Part shown: piece after piece, positions 1-10,669 of the stretch
Position numbering within the stretch: position 1 is the first letter of the stretch
How the letters are laid out: each line of letters opens with the position of its first letter
NCBI GenBank assembly: GCA_021234155.1
Contig: JAJEKV010000137.1
Coordinates: forward strand, 184,001-248,000
Direction: 5' to 3'
DNA: 64,000 bases
DNA from: Isoetes taiwanensis
Lineage: Eukaryota > Streptophyta > Lycopodiopsida > Isoetales > Isoetaceae
Translations under genes and position numbers: made by a program
The notes under the pieces: generated by a model
Database searches by the model: none
The model's input: only the letters and a program-made list of their open reading frames with translations
Told to the model about the DNA's origin: nothing

Positions 1-93
1 ATTTTCAGAGTTTTGCATGCAAGCATCGTGCCATCATGTTTTAGGGTTATTTTAGGGTTAGGAAGAAAGAAGGCAAGAATCGAAAGCAATACA

Positions 94-275
94 ACGCTGC
101 AGGGTTTTTACACGGTGGAGCTCCTTGGCATTGCAGGCCTTTTGAAGGAGGCAGAGGAATTACTTCTGAATGTGATAGCTAAGGAGTCAGAGAATTTACT
201 TCAGAATGTTAAAACTGATGCTGCTATGTGGACATCTTTGCTTGCAGCGTGCAGGAGATACAACAACATCCTCTG
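94..275 (+). pseudogene. Pentatricopeptide-repeat (PPR) protein remnant, C-terminal part
   Basis: The translation contains YTVELLGIAGLLKEAEELL and then MWTSLLAACRRYNN. This is the signature at the end of plant PLS-class PPR proteins (xxVDLLGRAGLLEEAxEL ... WTSLLxACRxHGN). PPR proteins bind organellar RNA in mitochondria or plastids. About 60 codons survive. The frame is padded by a non-PPR stretch between the two motifs and ends at a stop straight after the second, without E/DYW motifs. Nothing upstream in the window adds further repeats, so this is a fragment, possibly the end of a pseudogene that starts before base 1. The family call is fairly secure; its non-functional status is inferred from truncation. 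Confidence 0.7.
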
Positions 276-1723
276 ATTCACACGGGGGTTTTAAGGTGGA
301 AGTAAAGCCGGGGTAGGTTCTTTTATTTCCGTCAAAACATTCTTTTACATCTGGTGTGAGGATCAAAAGTTCTTGTTGCAATTCTTGTAGACCATCTGGA
401 ACTAACAGTCCGGTTTGTAGTGGAGGCAGAGCTCCACAAGGAATTAGGGTGTATGATGATGATGTCTGGTCTGAAAAGAGAAACAGGGATATCTGCCACT
501 CACGTGGAATGCCAGGCAGGGGGACCATCCCCTTCATGCACAATTTTTTTCCTGCATGCAACTTCGTAGTATCTATTTTCCATTCCAAATCTGCAGTATC
601 CATCCCGGTTTCTTGCCCTAGCTATGGCTGCTCTCTCTGCCCTTTCCAACGAGCCATTCCGCTTTCTTTCTCTTGCACTATAAGGCCATGAATTGACCAG
701 GCTTTGCAGATGGGGCTGAATTGCCAGTTTTTGAAGCTCCTGATTCAGATGGAGGTGGTTTTTTCCTTTCTAGCAATGCTGGTAGTGGCAGAAGTGTTGA
801 AGGGATTGAGATTAAGGTGTCTAAAGGACTTAATGGAGCAGTTGTGGAAGTAGCAGTTGTGGAAGTTTGTAATGCCATGTGACAGGAAAGACCAGTTTAT
901 TCCTAACAGCATTTCATGTTCAGCTTCGTCTGCTTCATCAGTTTCTATGAGTACTGTGCAAGGAGCCAATTACCCACTAATCCAAGGCCAGCTTGTTATG
1001 GACAATCTCCTATATGCATGCAGACTTAATCATGAGAAGGGTCCTTGACAACGCTATCCACAGATCTTATAATTCAATTCCATCGCAATTGCTAGACAAA
1101 GACAGAATGTTGCAGCTCCAAGGCATGCTAATACCATTGGAATGGAATCTGATTGTTGGATCCTAAGGAGGTAACATTAGAAATCTGTTTATGTCCTTGA
1201 GAGAGATTTGAACCTTACATTCATAAAAATTTGAACAAGTAAGATTTCTTCCTACTTGGTTTTACGGTGGAACAACAATATGGCAATGTTATAGCCACTG
1301 AATTATGAATTGTACTATTTTAGAAGCATCATTCTAATTTAGGAGGACTGGGCACCATCTTGTGTGCCTTCAATGATTGGGCATTTGGTTTATCCAAAAT
1401 TATTTTGAGCTGTTTGGTTTCTATTATTAGGTTGAAATTTGGCGCAATCTTCACAAATGTGAAGTCTAATAATGCTTCTTTATTCCTGCAAAATAAGAAT
1501 CTAATCCTTCCTCTCAATATGTAGCATTATAACTACCATTATGCCCTTCCACCATTATGCTTTAAGCTGACCATTGCTTAAGTTAATATGCAATTAGAAT
1601 TATAAGCTTATGTTACTCTTATTATTCTTCTAACCTTGTGTTGTTCTTTTAATGTTCCAAAACTGCTCCAATACCTTTGCTATTTTCAATAACTCAATAA
1701 ATTTCTAAATAAAATGTTTCTAT
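276..1723. other. No recognisable gene; one short open stretch
   Basis: AT-rich sequence with short accidental ORFs on both strands. The stretch at about 703-885 (+) stays open for 60 codons and has Asp/Gly/Ser-rich, coding-looking composition (ELPVFEAPDSDGGGFFLSSN). I recognise no family and see no start codon or splice context, so I do not call a gene. Confidence 0.4.
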
Positions 1724-2418
1724 AGCATATATTATTATATTTCATTATTATGCTATAATATTATAGTTATATTATGTTACACTACATGTTTTACATGTCT
1801 TATATATTCTTACGTCTGCTTGTTTTTTTTAGGGCCCGAAGGGCCCAAAAATTTTTTTAGTACCAACACATAACTACCATTGAAACCATTGAACCCAACA
1901 CATTTAAATTAAAATCCCCCTTAAACCCCCTTTGGTTTGGGTGCATATTCACACGGGGGGTGACGTAGGGCAGCGAGAGCCCTCGTATTTGTATTTTGCA
2001 CGTACGAAATCAACACCATGTAGTATTCCGCTTGAAATCTTATAGTATTTTGTGAATCTTGTTATACAGTATAGCAAATCTTGTACTTGCATACCCCACA
2101 AACGAGGAACTTTACGTACGGTGTAGATTAAGGAATAAGGGGTGAATATGCCTATCCAACAGCTCTCGTTGCCCGGAGTCACCCCCCGTGTGAATATGCA
2201 CCCAAACCAAAGGGGGTTTAAGGGGGATTTTAATTTAAATGTGTTGGGTTCAATGGTTTCAATGGTAGTTATGTGTTGGTACTAAAAAAATTTTTGGGCC
2301 CTTCGGGCCCTAAAAAAAACAAGCAGACGTAAGAATATATAAGACATGTAAAACATGTAGTGTAACATAATATAACTATAATATTATAGCATAATAATGA
2401 AATATAATAATATATGCT
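1724..2418. repeat. Long inverted repeat (foldback element), 241-bp arms
   Basis: The left arm (1724-1964) and right arm (2178-2418) are reverse complements with no mismatch that I could find by eye. The arms begin AGCATATATTATTATATTTC and end internally in CACACGGGGGGTGAC. The 213-bp spacer is itself an imperfect inverted repeat next to the arms (GGGCAGCGAGAGC versus GGGCAACGAGAGC). Flanking TTCTATA (1718-1724) and TTCTGTA (2418-2424) could be a decayed target duplication that overlaps the ends. There is no transposase. It is best read as a non-autonomous DNA transposon of foldback type (long-TIR MULE-like or large MITE). Near-identity of the arms implies recent insertion or hairpin-driven homogenisation. 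Confidence 0.85.
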
Positions 2419-3154
2419 TCTGTAGATTCTATCATTGTGTGATATTGTAGCTATCATTTGATTTGATTTGCAATTATATTTTGACTTTTGCAGAGATGAC
2501 ACAGATGAAAGAAGACTACATCATTGAGCTAAATCTAGATGACCTTTATGGATGGTGGATGGGCACCTTCAGTAACTCACTAGCCTTTGTGTCGAGAGAT
2601 GTTGTATTGGAGCTCCTTTTGGATTTGTTTCTTAATTTATTATATTTGCAAAAATATCATTCTAGTGATGATAAGGCATCTTCAGTTATAAATGATGTTA
2701 AATTTGCAAATTAGTAATTCTACGTGATATTTCATGTGTTGTGAACACGTGAACCTTCAACAAAACGTATCGATCAACTTTTCAAAAGACTAAACTAAAC
2801 ACTATACTTTATAATTTCTAAATTAAGGTTAGAGCATAAGATGCTACTAAAAGTTATTTCACGTCAATCCAAACACTTGAGTATTGCATTATCAATTGGA
2901 CATTAACTGGGGTCCAACTGCACAGGTTTTGAATGAAAGAAATGTTCGCGGCGGAACATTAAGTTGAAGTGGCAATGCATCATTCTACAATCTTTATATA
3001 ACCTTAAGATTAAGATAAAATTTAGAAGTTTCACAAATTTATATATCCAAGTTCGAAAGTTTTCCAAAAGCCTCTATCCTTCTATGCTCGTCAGAGTTCT
3101 ATAGATGGCATTTGAATAAAAAAAATTAATCTACAAATTCATTAACCAACACCA
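2419..3154. other. Intergenic, no supported gene
   Basis: An open frame at 2463-2714 (+) has an acidic start (MKEDYIIELNLDDLYGWW) but no recognisable domain, and it abuts the foldback element. The remainder is AT-rich 3' flank of the glycosyltransferase gene on the minus strand. Confidence 0.4.
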
Positions 3155-4564
3155 TTAAGAGATTTCACAAAGGAATGCATTTAAATTCTCTTTGAAATTG
3201 AGCCCATGCATTCGACTTTTATTTTTAAGCTGCAAGGCCCGTTGCCTCATGGCTTCTCTCTGTGAGGATTCGTTCATTACCATTTTAACACATTTCTCAA
3301 CATTTTGCCATGAGACAAACCCTTCTGCAGTGGCCTCAACCTCAATCCCAATCTTGAGTTCATCCACCACATATCTACATGTAAAAGGTTGGTCACCCAT
3401 GAAAGGCCAACATACTATAGGAGCAGCGCAAAGAGTGATACACTCAAGGATAGAGTTCCAACCACAATGAGTAACAAATCCGCCAACTGAGGGGTGTCTC
3501 AAAATTAGGGATTGGGGAGCCCAGTCCCAAACAATGAGCCCCAAATCATGGATGGAATCTAGGAACCCTTGTGGAAAGGCATGGGAAGTACATTGGGGGA
3601 CAACCCACAAGAATTTGTGGTGGCTTGCTTTGAGCCCTAAAGCCAGCTCGTGTATTTGCGTCTCCCCTAATGCTGCCCAGCTTCCAAATGAAATAAAGAG
3701 CACTGAGGAAGGGGCCTGCTTGTCTAGCCACTCCAAACACGTCGATTCTTCAGCACTCTTATACAGCTGTACCAGCCTAACCTTGTCATTTTGTTCCTGC
3801 CCCAAATCCTCCAGAAAGGCAGGATGAATGAGTGGCCCAACCGGTATCAGCTTTTGAGACACCGATTCCGTCTCGGGCATTTGAGACAGTGCCGCAAAAA
3901 CCTCCTCCTCTAATTCATAGAATGTATTTACCAGAATCCCATCTACTTCCACTAGATGTTTCTTCAGGCCTTGCACGAGTGGATTGCTCGGGTCTTTTAT
4001 GACATCCGGAACCTGATTCCACGGCACAAATGGAAGGCCAGGAACGGCCAATCCACCGTCAGATTCGGAGAACTTTCCTGCGCGGAATGTGGCAACCATG
4101 TAAAACAGGGATGCAGGGTAGAAGAGATAATGTCTGATATGGAATTTAGAAGCAGGGGCAAATGACCAGAGAACCATCATGTCGGTGATTATGGCAACAG
4201 GAGGCGATTCCATGGACTGTAAGAGGTCTTCAAAGGCACTTTCGTGCGCAGAAAAATCTGACGGAACAGGGGAGGTCTTCATGGAGAAATTTCGAACCCC
4301 GCCCATAACCACTCTGCCGCTGAACTGCTGCGGGGGCATTCCAGAGAGTAAAAGCAAGGCGATGTCCAGCCCCTCTGTTACGTCCAAATCTGAAGCGGTC
4401 ATAGCGGCATACGATTCCGGGCTTGAAAAAACCACTGTGATGGAATTGCCCAGCCATGCCAGCTGCTTCGCCAGGTTCATCACAGGCGTTGCATGGCCTC
4501 TCCCGATCGCAAGACAAATTAGGATATGTGCTGATTTCCTTGGAGCCCTGGCGTCGATGGCCAT
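3155..4564 (-). CDS. UDP-glycosyltransferase (plant family 1 UGT), 469 aa
   Basis: It transfers a sugar from a UDP-sugar to a small acceptor (flavonoid, hormone or other secondary metabolite) in the cytosol. The acceptor cannot be read from sequence. The frame is a single exon of 469 codons, normal for the family. The N-terminal acceptor domain has the catalytic His24 in GRGHATP, and the partner Asp is probably Asp128 (AIITD). The C-terminal PSPG box runs from Trp348 to Gln392 with HCGWNS (366-371), Glu374 and the sugar-contacting DQ (391-392). The box is 45 residues, one more than the usual 44: Glu374 is followed by CITLCAAP where most members have a form like SxxAGVP, so the usual Gly is missing. 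The start is the first in-frame ATG, before the conserved HILICLAIGRGH strand. This is the only intact large host gene in the window, and its neighbours are all repeats. Confidence 0.93.
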   Translation of the reverse strand: MAIDARAPRKSAHILICLAIGRGHATPVMNLAKQLAWLGNSITVVFSSPESYAAMTASDLDVTEGLDIALLLLSGMPPQQFSGRVVMGGVRNFSMKTSPVPSDFSAHESAFEDLLQSMESPPVAIITDMMVLWSFAPASKFHIRHYLFYPASLFYMVATFRAGKFSESDGGLAVPGLPFVPWNQVPDVIKDPSNPLVQGLKKHLVEVDGILVNTFYELEEEVFAALSQMPETESVSQKLIPVGPLIHPAFLEDLGQEQNDKVRLVQLYKSAEESTCLEWLDKQAPSSVLFISFGSWAALGETQIHELALGLKASHHKFLWVVPQCTSHAFPQGFLDSIHDLGLIVWDWAPQSLILRHPSVGGFVTHCGWNSILECITLCAAPIVCWPFMGDQPFTCRYVVDELKIGIEVEATAEGFVSWQNVEKCVKMVMNESSQREAMRQRALQLKNKSRMHGLNFKENLNAFLCEIS

Positions 4565-4592
4565 GGCGGATGGATTGTGTTATGCCGGCCTT

Positions 4593-4803
4593 GAATTATA
4601 GAGAATACAGCACCCCCTAGGCCAATATTTGAAGCCTTCTTTCTCCCGGAGCCAACCTCGCAGTTTCCTTCTTTAAAGTGCATTGAATTCATACGGAAGT
4701 TTTCCTGCCATTCATTGACTCAAGCGGGAATCTACAGGAAAATCCTTGTAGTTTGCCCTACACCACTATGACGAACCCACCCAGGCAATTTCCTCTTATA
4801 AAG
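4593..4803 (-). promoter_or_regulatory. Possible UGT core promoter elements
   Basis: Read on the minus strand, CTCTATAATTC (4593-4603) lies about 30 bases before the ATG, and CTTTATAAGAG (4793-4803) lies about 230 bases before it. The first is too close to leave a normal leader. The second is a better TATA candidate, but it lies within a dispersed repeat that recurs near 10720. Assignment is by position only. Confidence 0.25.
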
Positions 4804-5202
4804 TGCACTGATTTATTGATTCTATTAGTAGATTTTTCCTTTTTAATGGGTTTTCTTCTAGAGGGTTCGCTCCAGACCGTAGATTGACAGTATATTCCAC
4901 GGATTGTGCATCAGGGATGCCTAGTTTTTTTGCCCCATAAAACGAAAGCCAAATCCTAAGGTCCATGATACTGCTCCCTTCCCGCCATACCGAACAAAAA
5001 AAAAATGCCAGACAAAAAGAAATGCCAGTAAGCAGCTCAAACCCGTCCAAAAAATACCCTGGACATACCATTTCAGATATATACACCCCCGTCTAGGCGA
5101 AACCATGCGTGAAATACGGTCCCCAAATACCAAACGAAATAATTGGAAGTTTATGAGACCGTATTCCGATTAGACACGTCTTATTCTGATTAAAATTTTC
5201 AA
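4705..5202. repeat. Dispersed repeat upstream of UGT, interrupted by the MULE
   Basis: The segment around CCCACCCAGGCAATTTCCTC plus TATAAAGTGCA (about 4760-4810) reappears at 10707-10742 as CCCACCTAGGCCATTTCCTC plus TATAAAGTGCA. The segment GAGACCGTATTCCGATTAGA (from about 5155) reappears three times at 10738-10980. TTCCTTCTTTAAAGTGCATT near 4670 is a looser third copy of the first motif. The MULE insertion at 5203 cuts this repeat, and its sequence resumes at 10681. Confidence 0.7.
5194..5202. repeat. MULE target-site duplication, left copy
   Basis: AATTTTCAA sits directly before the terminal GGAAAAACTAC. It matches AATTTTTAA at 10681-10689 in 8 of 9 positions, and 9 bp is the Mutator superfamily length. 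Confidence 0.75.
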
Positions 5203-5210
5203 GGAAAAAC

Positions 5211-5978
5211 TACGTAAAAACCACCTACCAAATATTCTGACGTATCTCCCAATCAGTGTTTGCCACGTGGCAAACATTCAATCCCGAAATTTCCATTTAG
5301 GTAGCATTCTAGCTGACATTCTGTATTTGCGTTACATTCTAGTTGACATTCTGTATTTGCAGCAAAAAGTGCAATGCCTAAATGCTTTGGAGCTTGAAAA
5401 CTCTTATCTGACTTTTCCTTGCCACAGATCTGCAACAAAGGGCAACAAAAGATCTGTAACAGAATAAGAGCTTTATCTGATTTGCACACGAATAGGGCGG
5501 ATCAAGGCAAACGAAACAGGGGTTTGGCAAACGAAACAGGGCAAACGAAAACATGGGTTTGATTTCCAGGCAAACAAGGCAAATAAAACAGGGATGAGCC
5601 AGAAACAAGGCCGGTTAGATTTGCAGATGAAATGTCCTGCCATATCTCTGAATAGCTGCTATTATCTTAAGAAGTGCTCTAAAATCGTCGCAATCTCACA
5701 AAACTCCCAAACTTTTGCTGAAAGAACTTCAAAATGGCTGCTAATCTCACAGAACTCTCAAACTTTTGCTGCAAGAACTTCAAGATGGCTGCTAAACTCC
5801 CAAGCAAGTCACTAATCTGCCAGAGTAGCCTCTAATCTAAGATATAAGATAAAGGCGCCCTCCAAGAGCACCTTTAAAGATCAATCGGCCATCGCCATAC
5901 AACCTCGAGCCTACCGGCAGGAGGCATAGAGAAGGAATTTTTTTTTGCACATAATATTTGGTAGGTGGTTTCCACGTA
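5211..5978. mobile_element. Nested MITE-like insertion in the MULE left TIR
   Basis: Inverted termini TACGTAAAAACCACCTACC...AATATT (5211-5236) and its counterpart AATATTTGGTAGGTGG...ACGTA (5953-5978) enclose 768 bp without coding capacity. The interior carries short tandem repeats: GACATTCTGTATTTGC twice near 5315-5360, several GGCAAACGAAACAGGG-like units near 5510-5600, and two 52-bp units with AACTTTTGCTG at 5700-5805. It separates the first 11 bases of the MULE TIR from the remainder at about 6056. Superfamily is uncertain because no clean TSD is visible. Confidence 0.6.
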
Positions 5979-5980
5979 AC

Positions 5981-6049
5981 GGGAATGTCAAGTTACTTGA
6001 CGTACCCACGTGTCAGCCACGCTCCATGTGGGAACGTCAAGACATTCCC
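5981..6049. repeat. Short hairpin repeat beside the nested insertion
   Basis: GGGAATGTCAAGTTACTTGA (from 5981) pairs with ACGTCAAGACATTCCC (ending 6049). The stem is imperfect, with a loop of about 30 bases. It lies between the nested element and the resumed MULE TIR, so it may belong to either. Confidence 0.5.
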
Positions 6050-6055
6050 TTATAC

Positions 6056-6150
6056 AGAATACCCTTATGTTTTGATATATTTTTCCACATGCCCCTAACT
6101 TTTCAAAAATCTATGGAATGCCCCTGGTCAACATATTTGCCCTTGTAGAA
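6056..6150. repeat. MULE left TIR, inner portion
   Basis: AGAATACCCTTATG continuing through CCACATGCCCCTAACTTTTC and CTATGGAATGCC is the reverse complement, with scattered mismatches, of roughly 10575-10669. This is the part of the TIR beyond the nested insertion. Confidence 0.8.
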
Positions 6151-6199
6151 TTTCGTATATCACAATATGCCCTTAAATTTTTGCATATTTCCTCAAATG

Positions 6200-7007
6200 C
6201 CCATCTGCAAGCGGTTCGTTTCCACTCCCGCCTTTTTCTATAACTTTCTACAAATGGTTTATTCTTTTCCAGTGCTACAGACCAGCAAATTTTCGGTGCA
6301 GTGTTACAGAGTTCGATTGGAGCTTCCTTGATGATGTTGCTGCTACTTGCAGTACAATCGCAATAATCCGATTCAGATTTTGATTCAGATTTCCGATTCT
6401 AATTTCGAGATTATGATCCGACTCAGATTTTGCACCAGCAATAGCTTCTTTTGCCGCACCAGCAACGATTTCGCATCAGCCGACTTCTTCTTTGCACCAG
6501 CAACGATTCTTTTCCTGCAGAAATTTACCTAATCGTGTTGCCATGCAATTGTAGTGAAGCCACTGGAACAAGGATCTGATTCCTGCTGTTATCCGATTCC
6601 ACTGGAAGAAGGACCCATCATCGATTCTTAAGCTCCAGCCACAGATCAGAAATTTGCCACAGATCAGTAATTTGCCACAAGAACTTTGCCACGATTTCTT
6701 GGCCAGTTTTGATTTTCGCATCATTTTTTGGCCCTGCATTTCTTTCTTTCGCATGATAATTGCATGAACAGTAGCTTTGTTTCTAGAAACTTGGTTTAAT
6801 CTGTCTATAAGCATGTCTATATTCATTAATCTGATCTATAAGCATGTCTACAGGAGATTTACTTTACACAGATAGAGGAGATAGAAGAGATTTACTTTAA
6901 GGTAGAATTTGTTTCGTCCCTAATGATGCAAAATTTGTTCTTCCCTGATGATGTTCCTGCTACTTGCAGTACAATCCTATTTTCTACTGTCTTTCTCTCT
7001 TTTCTGT
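6200..7007 (+). other. MULE 5' non-coding region
   Basis: It contains repeated short units such as GATTCAGATTT and GCACCAGCAACGATT near 6365-6510. There is also a direct repeat of TGCTACTTGCAGTACAATC at about 6340 and 6960. It probably holds the transposase leader; no coding stretch is visible before about 7008. Confidence 0.5.
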
Positions 7008-8777
7008 GGAGCTGCAACAAGGTTCTACTTGGCCTTCATTAAAGGAATTGAAACTAGCCGTGAAAGAACATGCCATATCGAACCATGTGGAACTGAAAGC
7101 GTTAAAGTCAGATAAGACAAGGTAATTTTGTCACAAAAAAGAGCATTAGTCATTTCCGCTCTTAGATGCAATTGCTACAAGATTTATGAGTGGCAAATTT
7201 TGTTTTCTTATTTATGATGTTTTTCCATTGTAGATACACAGTGACTTGCGGTGCTGGGAATTGCAATTGGCGTCTCCATGCTTCTATCATAGAAGATATG
7301 GTCCCCAATGTGCAATCAAGAAGTTTCAAGCCGTGCACAACTGTGCTGGAGCAGCTCGTCTTGGCAACAAAGAAGTTAACACCGAGTGGCTAGCTAATCG
7401 CACTATTGAAAGATTCCGAGAACAACCTAGTTTGCGGCCAAAAGATCTCATTGGTGATGTCAGAAGAGAAAAATATCTTATGGCCTTGCATGGAAAGCAA
7501 AAGAAGCAAAGAAACTCCCAAATCCATGGTGATCATGTAGAGGCCTATAAGAAATTGGAGGGATATTGTGAAGAAATTTTGAAGATCAATCCAGGAAGCA
7601 ATTTGTTCAAAAGTATAAGCAATAAAAAGTCGAAAGAAACGAATCTCAGGAGAATGCTAGTTTGAAGGGATTCCCTTCTTATAGACTAGTGATAGGTTTG
7701 GATGACATCCATTTAAAGAGACGATATCTTAGTATACGATTGACAGCTACATCAAAGGGAATGATGGGTTGTTTCCAATTGCTTTTGCCGTGGTAAGTGC
7801 CGAAAATGATGATAATTGGGTATGGTTCCTTCAAAATTTAACGAATTGTATGCATCATGCACAACAAGTCACTTTCATTTCAGATAGACAAAAAGGTTTG
7901 GTGGAAGGTGTTGAGATTAATTTTGGGGCACAAGTTTCGCATGCTTATTGCATGCGCCATTTAGCTGACAATTTTAGGAGGGTCTTCAAGAGTACAACCC
8001 TTGTACATTTGTTATGGAATGCAGCGCATGCCAATACTGTAGAAAAATATTATGAAGTGGTCTCTGAAATGTATGCTGCTAACGCCCAAGCTACCATTTG
8101 GATTCTTGCTGCAGCTGATGCTATACATTGGGCGAACTCAAAATTCAAGGGACAGAGGTATAGTCATCTAACTTCTAATATTGCAGAATCTCTGAATTCT
8201 TGGTTGCTTGAACCTAGGGAGTTGCCTGTGTTAGCTATGTTGGAGTTAATTCGGCATAAGTTAATGACATGGTTCCATGAACGTCGACAACAAGCAGATG
8301 CCTATAGAACAGATGCAGGCCAGTATGCACAGTTGGCATTGACTCCTCGTGCCGAGCAGGATGTCAAGAGAGCATGTGATCGTGGGCGCTCTTATCGGAT
8401 TATAGCAGCATCAGAAGTTGAGTATGAGATTTTGTCTTCAAAATCTAGGATTGTGAATTTGGAAACGAGAACATGCTCTTGCAGCAAATGGCAGCATGAG
8501 GGTGTTTCTTATGCACATGCAGCATGTGCAATACTATATAGAAATGAGCATGTTCAGAGCTATGCTCATCAAGCATTTTTTCTCACTTCCTACTCTAAAA
8601 CCTATAGGGAGATCATGCACCCCATTATTGTTCCTAATGTTCTAGGTACGATGGTGCCTTTCAGGGCACCCACGAACAAAGAGGATTTGTAAGGATGAAG
8701 AAGTGAAGGAAGTTCATCATTGTAGTAGATGCAAGGGTAGGGACCATAACTCACGGACATGCAGGGCACCCATCTAG
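7008..8777 (+). pseudogene. MURA-type transposase of the MULE (frameshifted)
   Basis: Exon 1 (about 7008-7121) gives GSTWPSLKELKLAVKEHA up to SDKTR. A GT-AG intron (7122-7233) follows, then YTVTCGAGNCNWRLHASII, the usual N-terminal MULE zinc domain. A frameshift near 7310 moves to IKKFQAVHNCAG ... W-LA-R, and another near 7770 precedes FPIAFAVVSAENDDNWVWF. The DDE residues are visible as Asp at 7701 (GLDDIHLK), Asp at 7883 (SDRQKG) and Glu in NIAESLNSWL. A SWIM finger follows (CSCSKWQHEGVSYAHA), with Tyr in place of its third Cys. A last frameshift near 8665 leads to the zinc knuckle CSRCKGRDHNSRTC and a stop at 8775-8777. At least three frame breaks make it non-functional as read. Confidence 0.9.
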
Positions 8778-8908
8778 TCTGCAATGCGTCCATTGTGATT
8801 ATTGTACTTCAAGACAATGTTTATGAGATTTAAGTTAGTCTTGGCCCTACTTTGGCATTTGAAATTCTCTTGTTGAATTTTAATGAACTATGGAGCATTC
8901 AAAAGCAA

Positions 8909-9003
8909 ACGTTTGGGCTCAAGGGCATTCCAAACATTTTTGCATAACTTAAGGGTGTTTTGTGAATTTTGAAACTTTTAAAATTTGAAATAAAATACAT
9001 GTC
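8909..9003. repeat. Internal direct repeat of the MULE, copy 1
   Basis: AAGGGCATTCCAAACATTTT through TTGAAATAAAATACATG matches about 10404-10497 with few differences. Such subterminal repeats are common in MULE ends. This copy lies well inside the element, so the right arm may have been extended by duplication. Confidence 0.75.
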
Positions 9004-9027
9004 ATAGGCGCTCACACTATCTCCCCC

Positions 9028-9165
9028 CGATTGGGGTTATTTTTTTAAAAAATGGAAACCCTTCCAAGTTTAAATATGGAAACCCTTCCAAATTTCTATG
9101 AAATCCGGAAGGGTTTCCATATTAAACTTGGAAGGGTTTCCATAAAAATATATTTTTTTGGGGTG
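9028..9165. repeat. Small foldback (MITE-like) with GGAAACCCTTCC stems
   Basis: TGGAAACCCTTCCAAGTTTA and a second TGGAAACCCTTCC on the left pair with CGGAAGGGTTTCC and AACTTGGAAGGGTTTCCA on the right, around a loop of roughly 10 bases. Nested within the MULE after the transposase. Confidence 0.7.
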
Positions 9166-10370
9166 CGTGATATCCACCGTAATTAATTCTTGGAATTAAA
9201 TTCGGACGGCTATTATTGAAAAGCTTTATCCAGAAAGAAATTTTTTGTTCTTACCTCTCTCACCGACAGTTTTCTTTGCAATTGGCGATTCTGGAATGGC
9301 ATAGAGTCGATCAAGGACAATCAGGTATAGGAAGGGTTTCTTGGAGTTCCGCCCTTGCTTTAAATTTTTTTTTCGCTTCTAAACTGCTTTAATTTTTTTT
9401 CCGCTTCAGAATCGTGGCTGCAGTCCGGCTATGGCGCCCAGCTATGGCGCCCATCCAAAATGTGGTTGCTGCTGCCGATAATGAGGTTTTGATGGCATGG
9501 CAACAACCTATTTTCTTGTCTACACATGATTTCTTGAAGTTATTGTGCTTCTGGTGAGATTGCAAGTATACAAAAAATATATTAACCCTACACTCCATGA
9601 TTCTTCTATAAATTTTGTAGCAAAAGGTTAATAAGGCACTGTTTGATCATATGGATCTGGATTTTGGCAGAGTATGGTTCAATTCCAAGTGTTCTGCAAA
9701 TGAAAATGGTCGAAATGATTCTGGCATGCACAATATAGCAGAGTTCTTAATATGCACGTAGCTCAGCCTGGCCACAGCTAATCCAACCACATTGGCCGCT
9801 TCTCCTTAAGAAAATAGGCCAAATTTTTTTTGGACGGCTTCGTTCCCTGTACAGTGGTCTTTTGCAGAGCCAAATCTGGCCTTAATGCCATAAACGGCCA
9901 CCTGTATGGCATTCCCATTTCTAGTTTGCTGGATGCAGAGTTCCGTGAGCACAAATATGCTGGAGCTTATGGCAATTGATTGATTGGCTTCGTCAGCCAC
10001 AAAGACATAGCTTGGTCAGCTACAAAAACTGAATTTCTCAGTGCAACGCTGAACTTTATGCTATTCTTGACGGTAGGGGTTTTTCCTTCTTCTTAATCTA
10101 AAATGTTTTTGTCTTTTGCTTAAAACGGCATGGCCAAATCTATGCTGGCCTAAGTCTTATGGCAAGACATCATGTGCTTAGGACGTAATTTGATATTAAA
10201 TACTCAAAAAGCATATTCTGTCACAGGAGAGGTGATGCCGTAATTGCATGTGCAGCCTTATAATACTGTAATTTCGTAGGAAAATGGTCCAGAGATCTCT
10301 GATTCAGGTCTGAATCTTTATCAGGTATTTTCGACCCAAATCGGGCGTACTTAGAACCATCGTGTTATAG
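9166..10370. other. MULE 3' payload of unknown origin
   Basis: About 1.2 kb between the transposase and the right subterminal repeats. On the minus strand an open stretch at 9806-10000 reads SIFVLTELCIQQTRNGNAIQ and beyond, with coding-like composition but no family I know. It could be captured host DNA or simply transposon non-coding sequence. Confidence 0.35.
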
Positions 10371-10669
10371 ATATCAAGGGTATTTTGTGAATTTGAAGGA
10401 AACTTAAGGGCATTCCAAACATTTTTGCATAACTTATGGGTGTTTTGTGAATTTTGAAACTTTTAAATTTTGAAATAAAACACACGTTATAGGTATCAAG
10501 GGTATTTTGTGAATTTGAAGGAAACATAAGGGCATTATGTCAAAACATAAGGGTATTTGAACAAATATCAAAACTACAAAATACATTGTGCGTTGACTAG
10601 AGGCATTCCATAGGTTTTTGAAAAGTTAGGGGCATGTGGCAAAATATGTCAAAAAATAAGGGTATTCTG
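10371..10669. repeat. MULE right TIR with subterminal repeats
   Basis: Two units containing GGTATTTTGTGAATTTGAAG (about 10376 and 10500) are separated by the second copy of the 8909-9003 repeat. They are followed by the sequence inverted relative to 6056-6150. Confidence 0.7.

Noticed and set aside
196-603. 135-codon minus-strand frame near the left end
   Set aside because: Overlaps the PPR remnant on the other strand, with no motif, signal or splice context; probably chance.
3192-4601. Several plus-strand and other minus-strand open frames over the UGT
   Set aside because: They are shadows of the single minus-strand UGT frame and carry no family motif.
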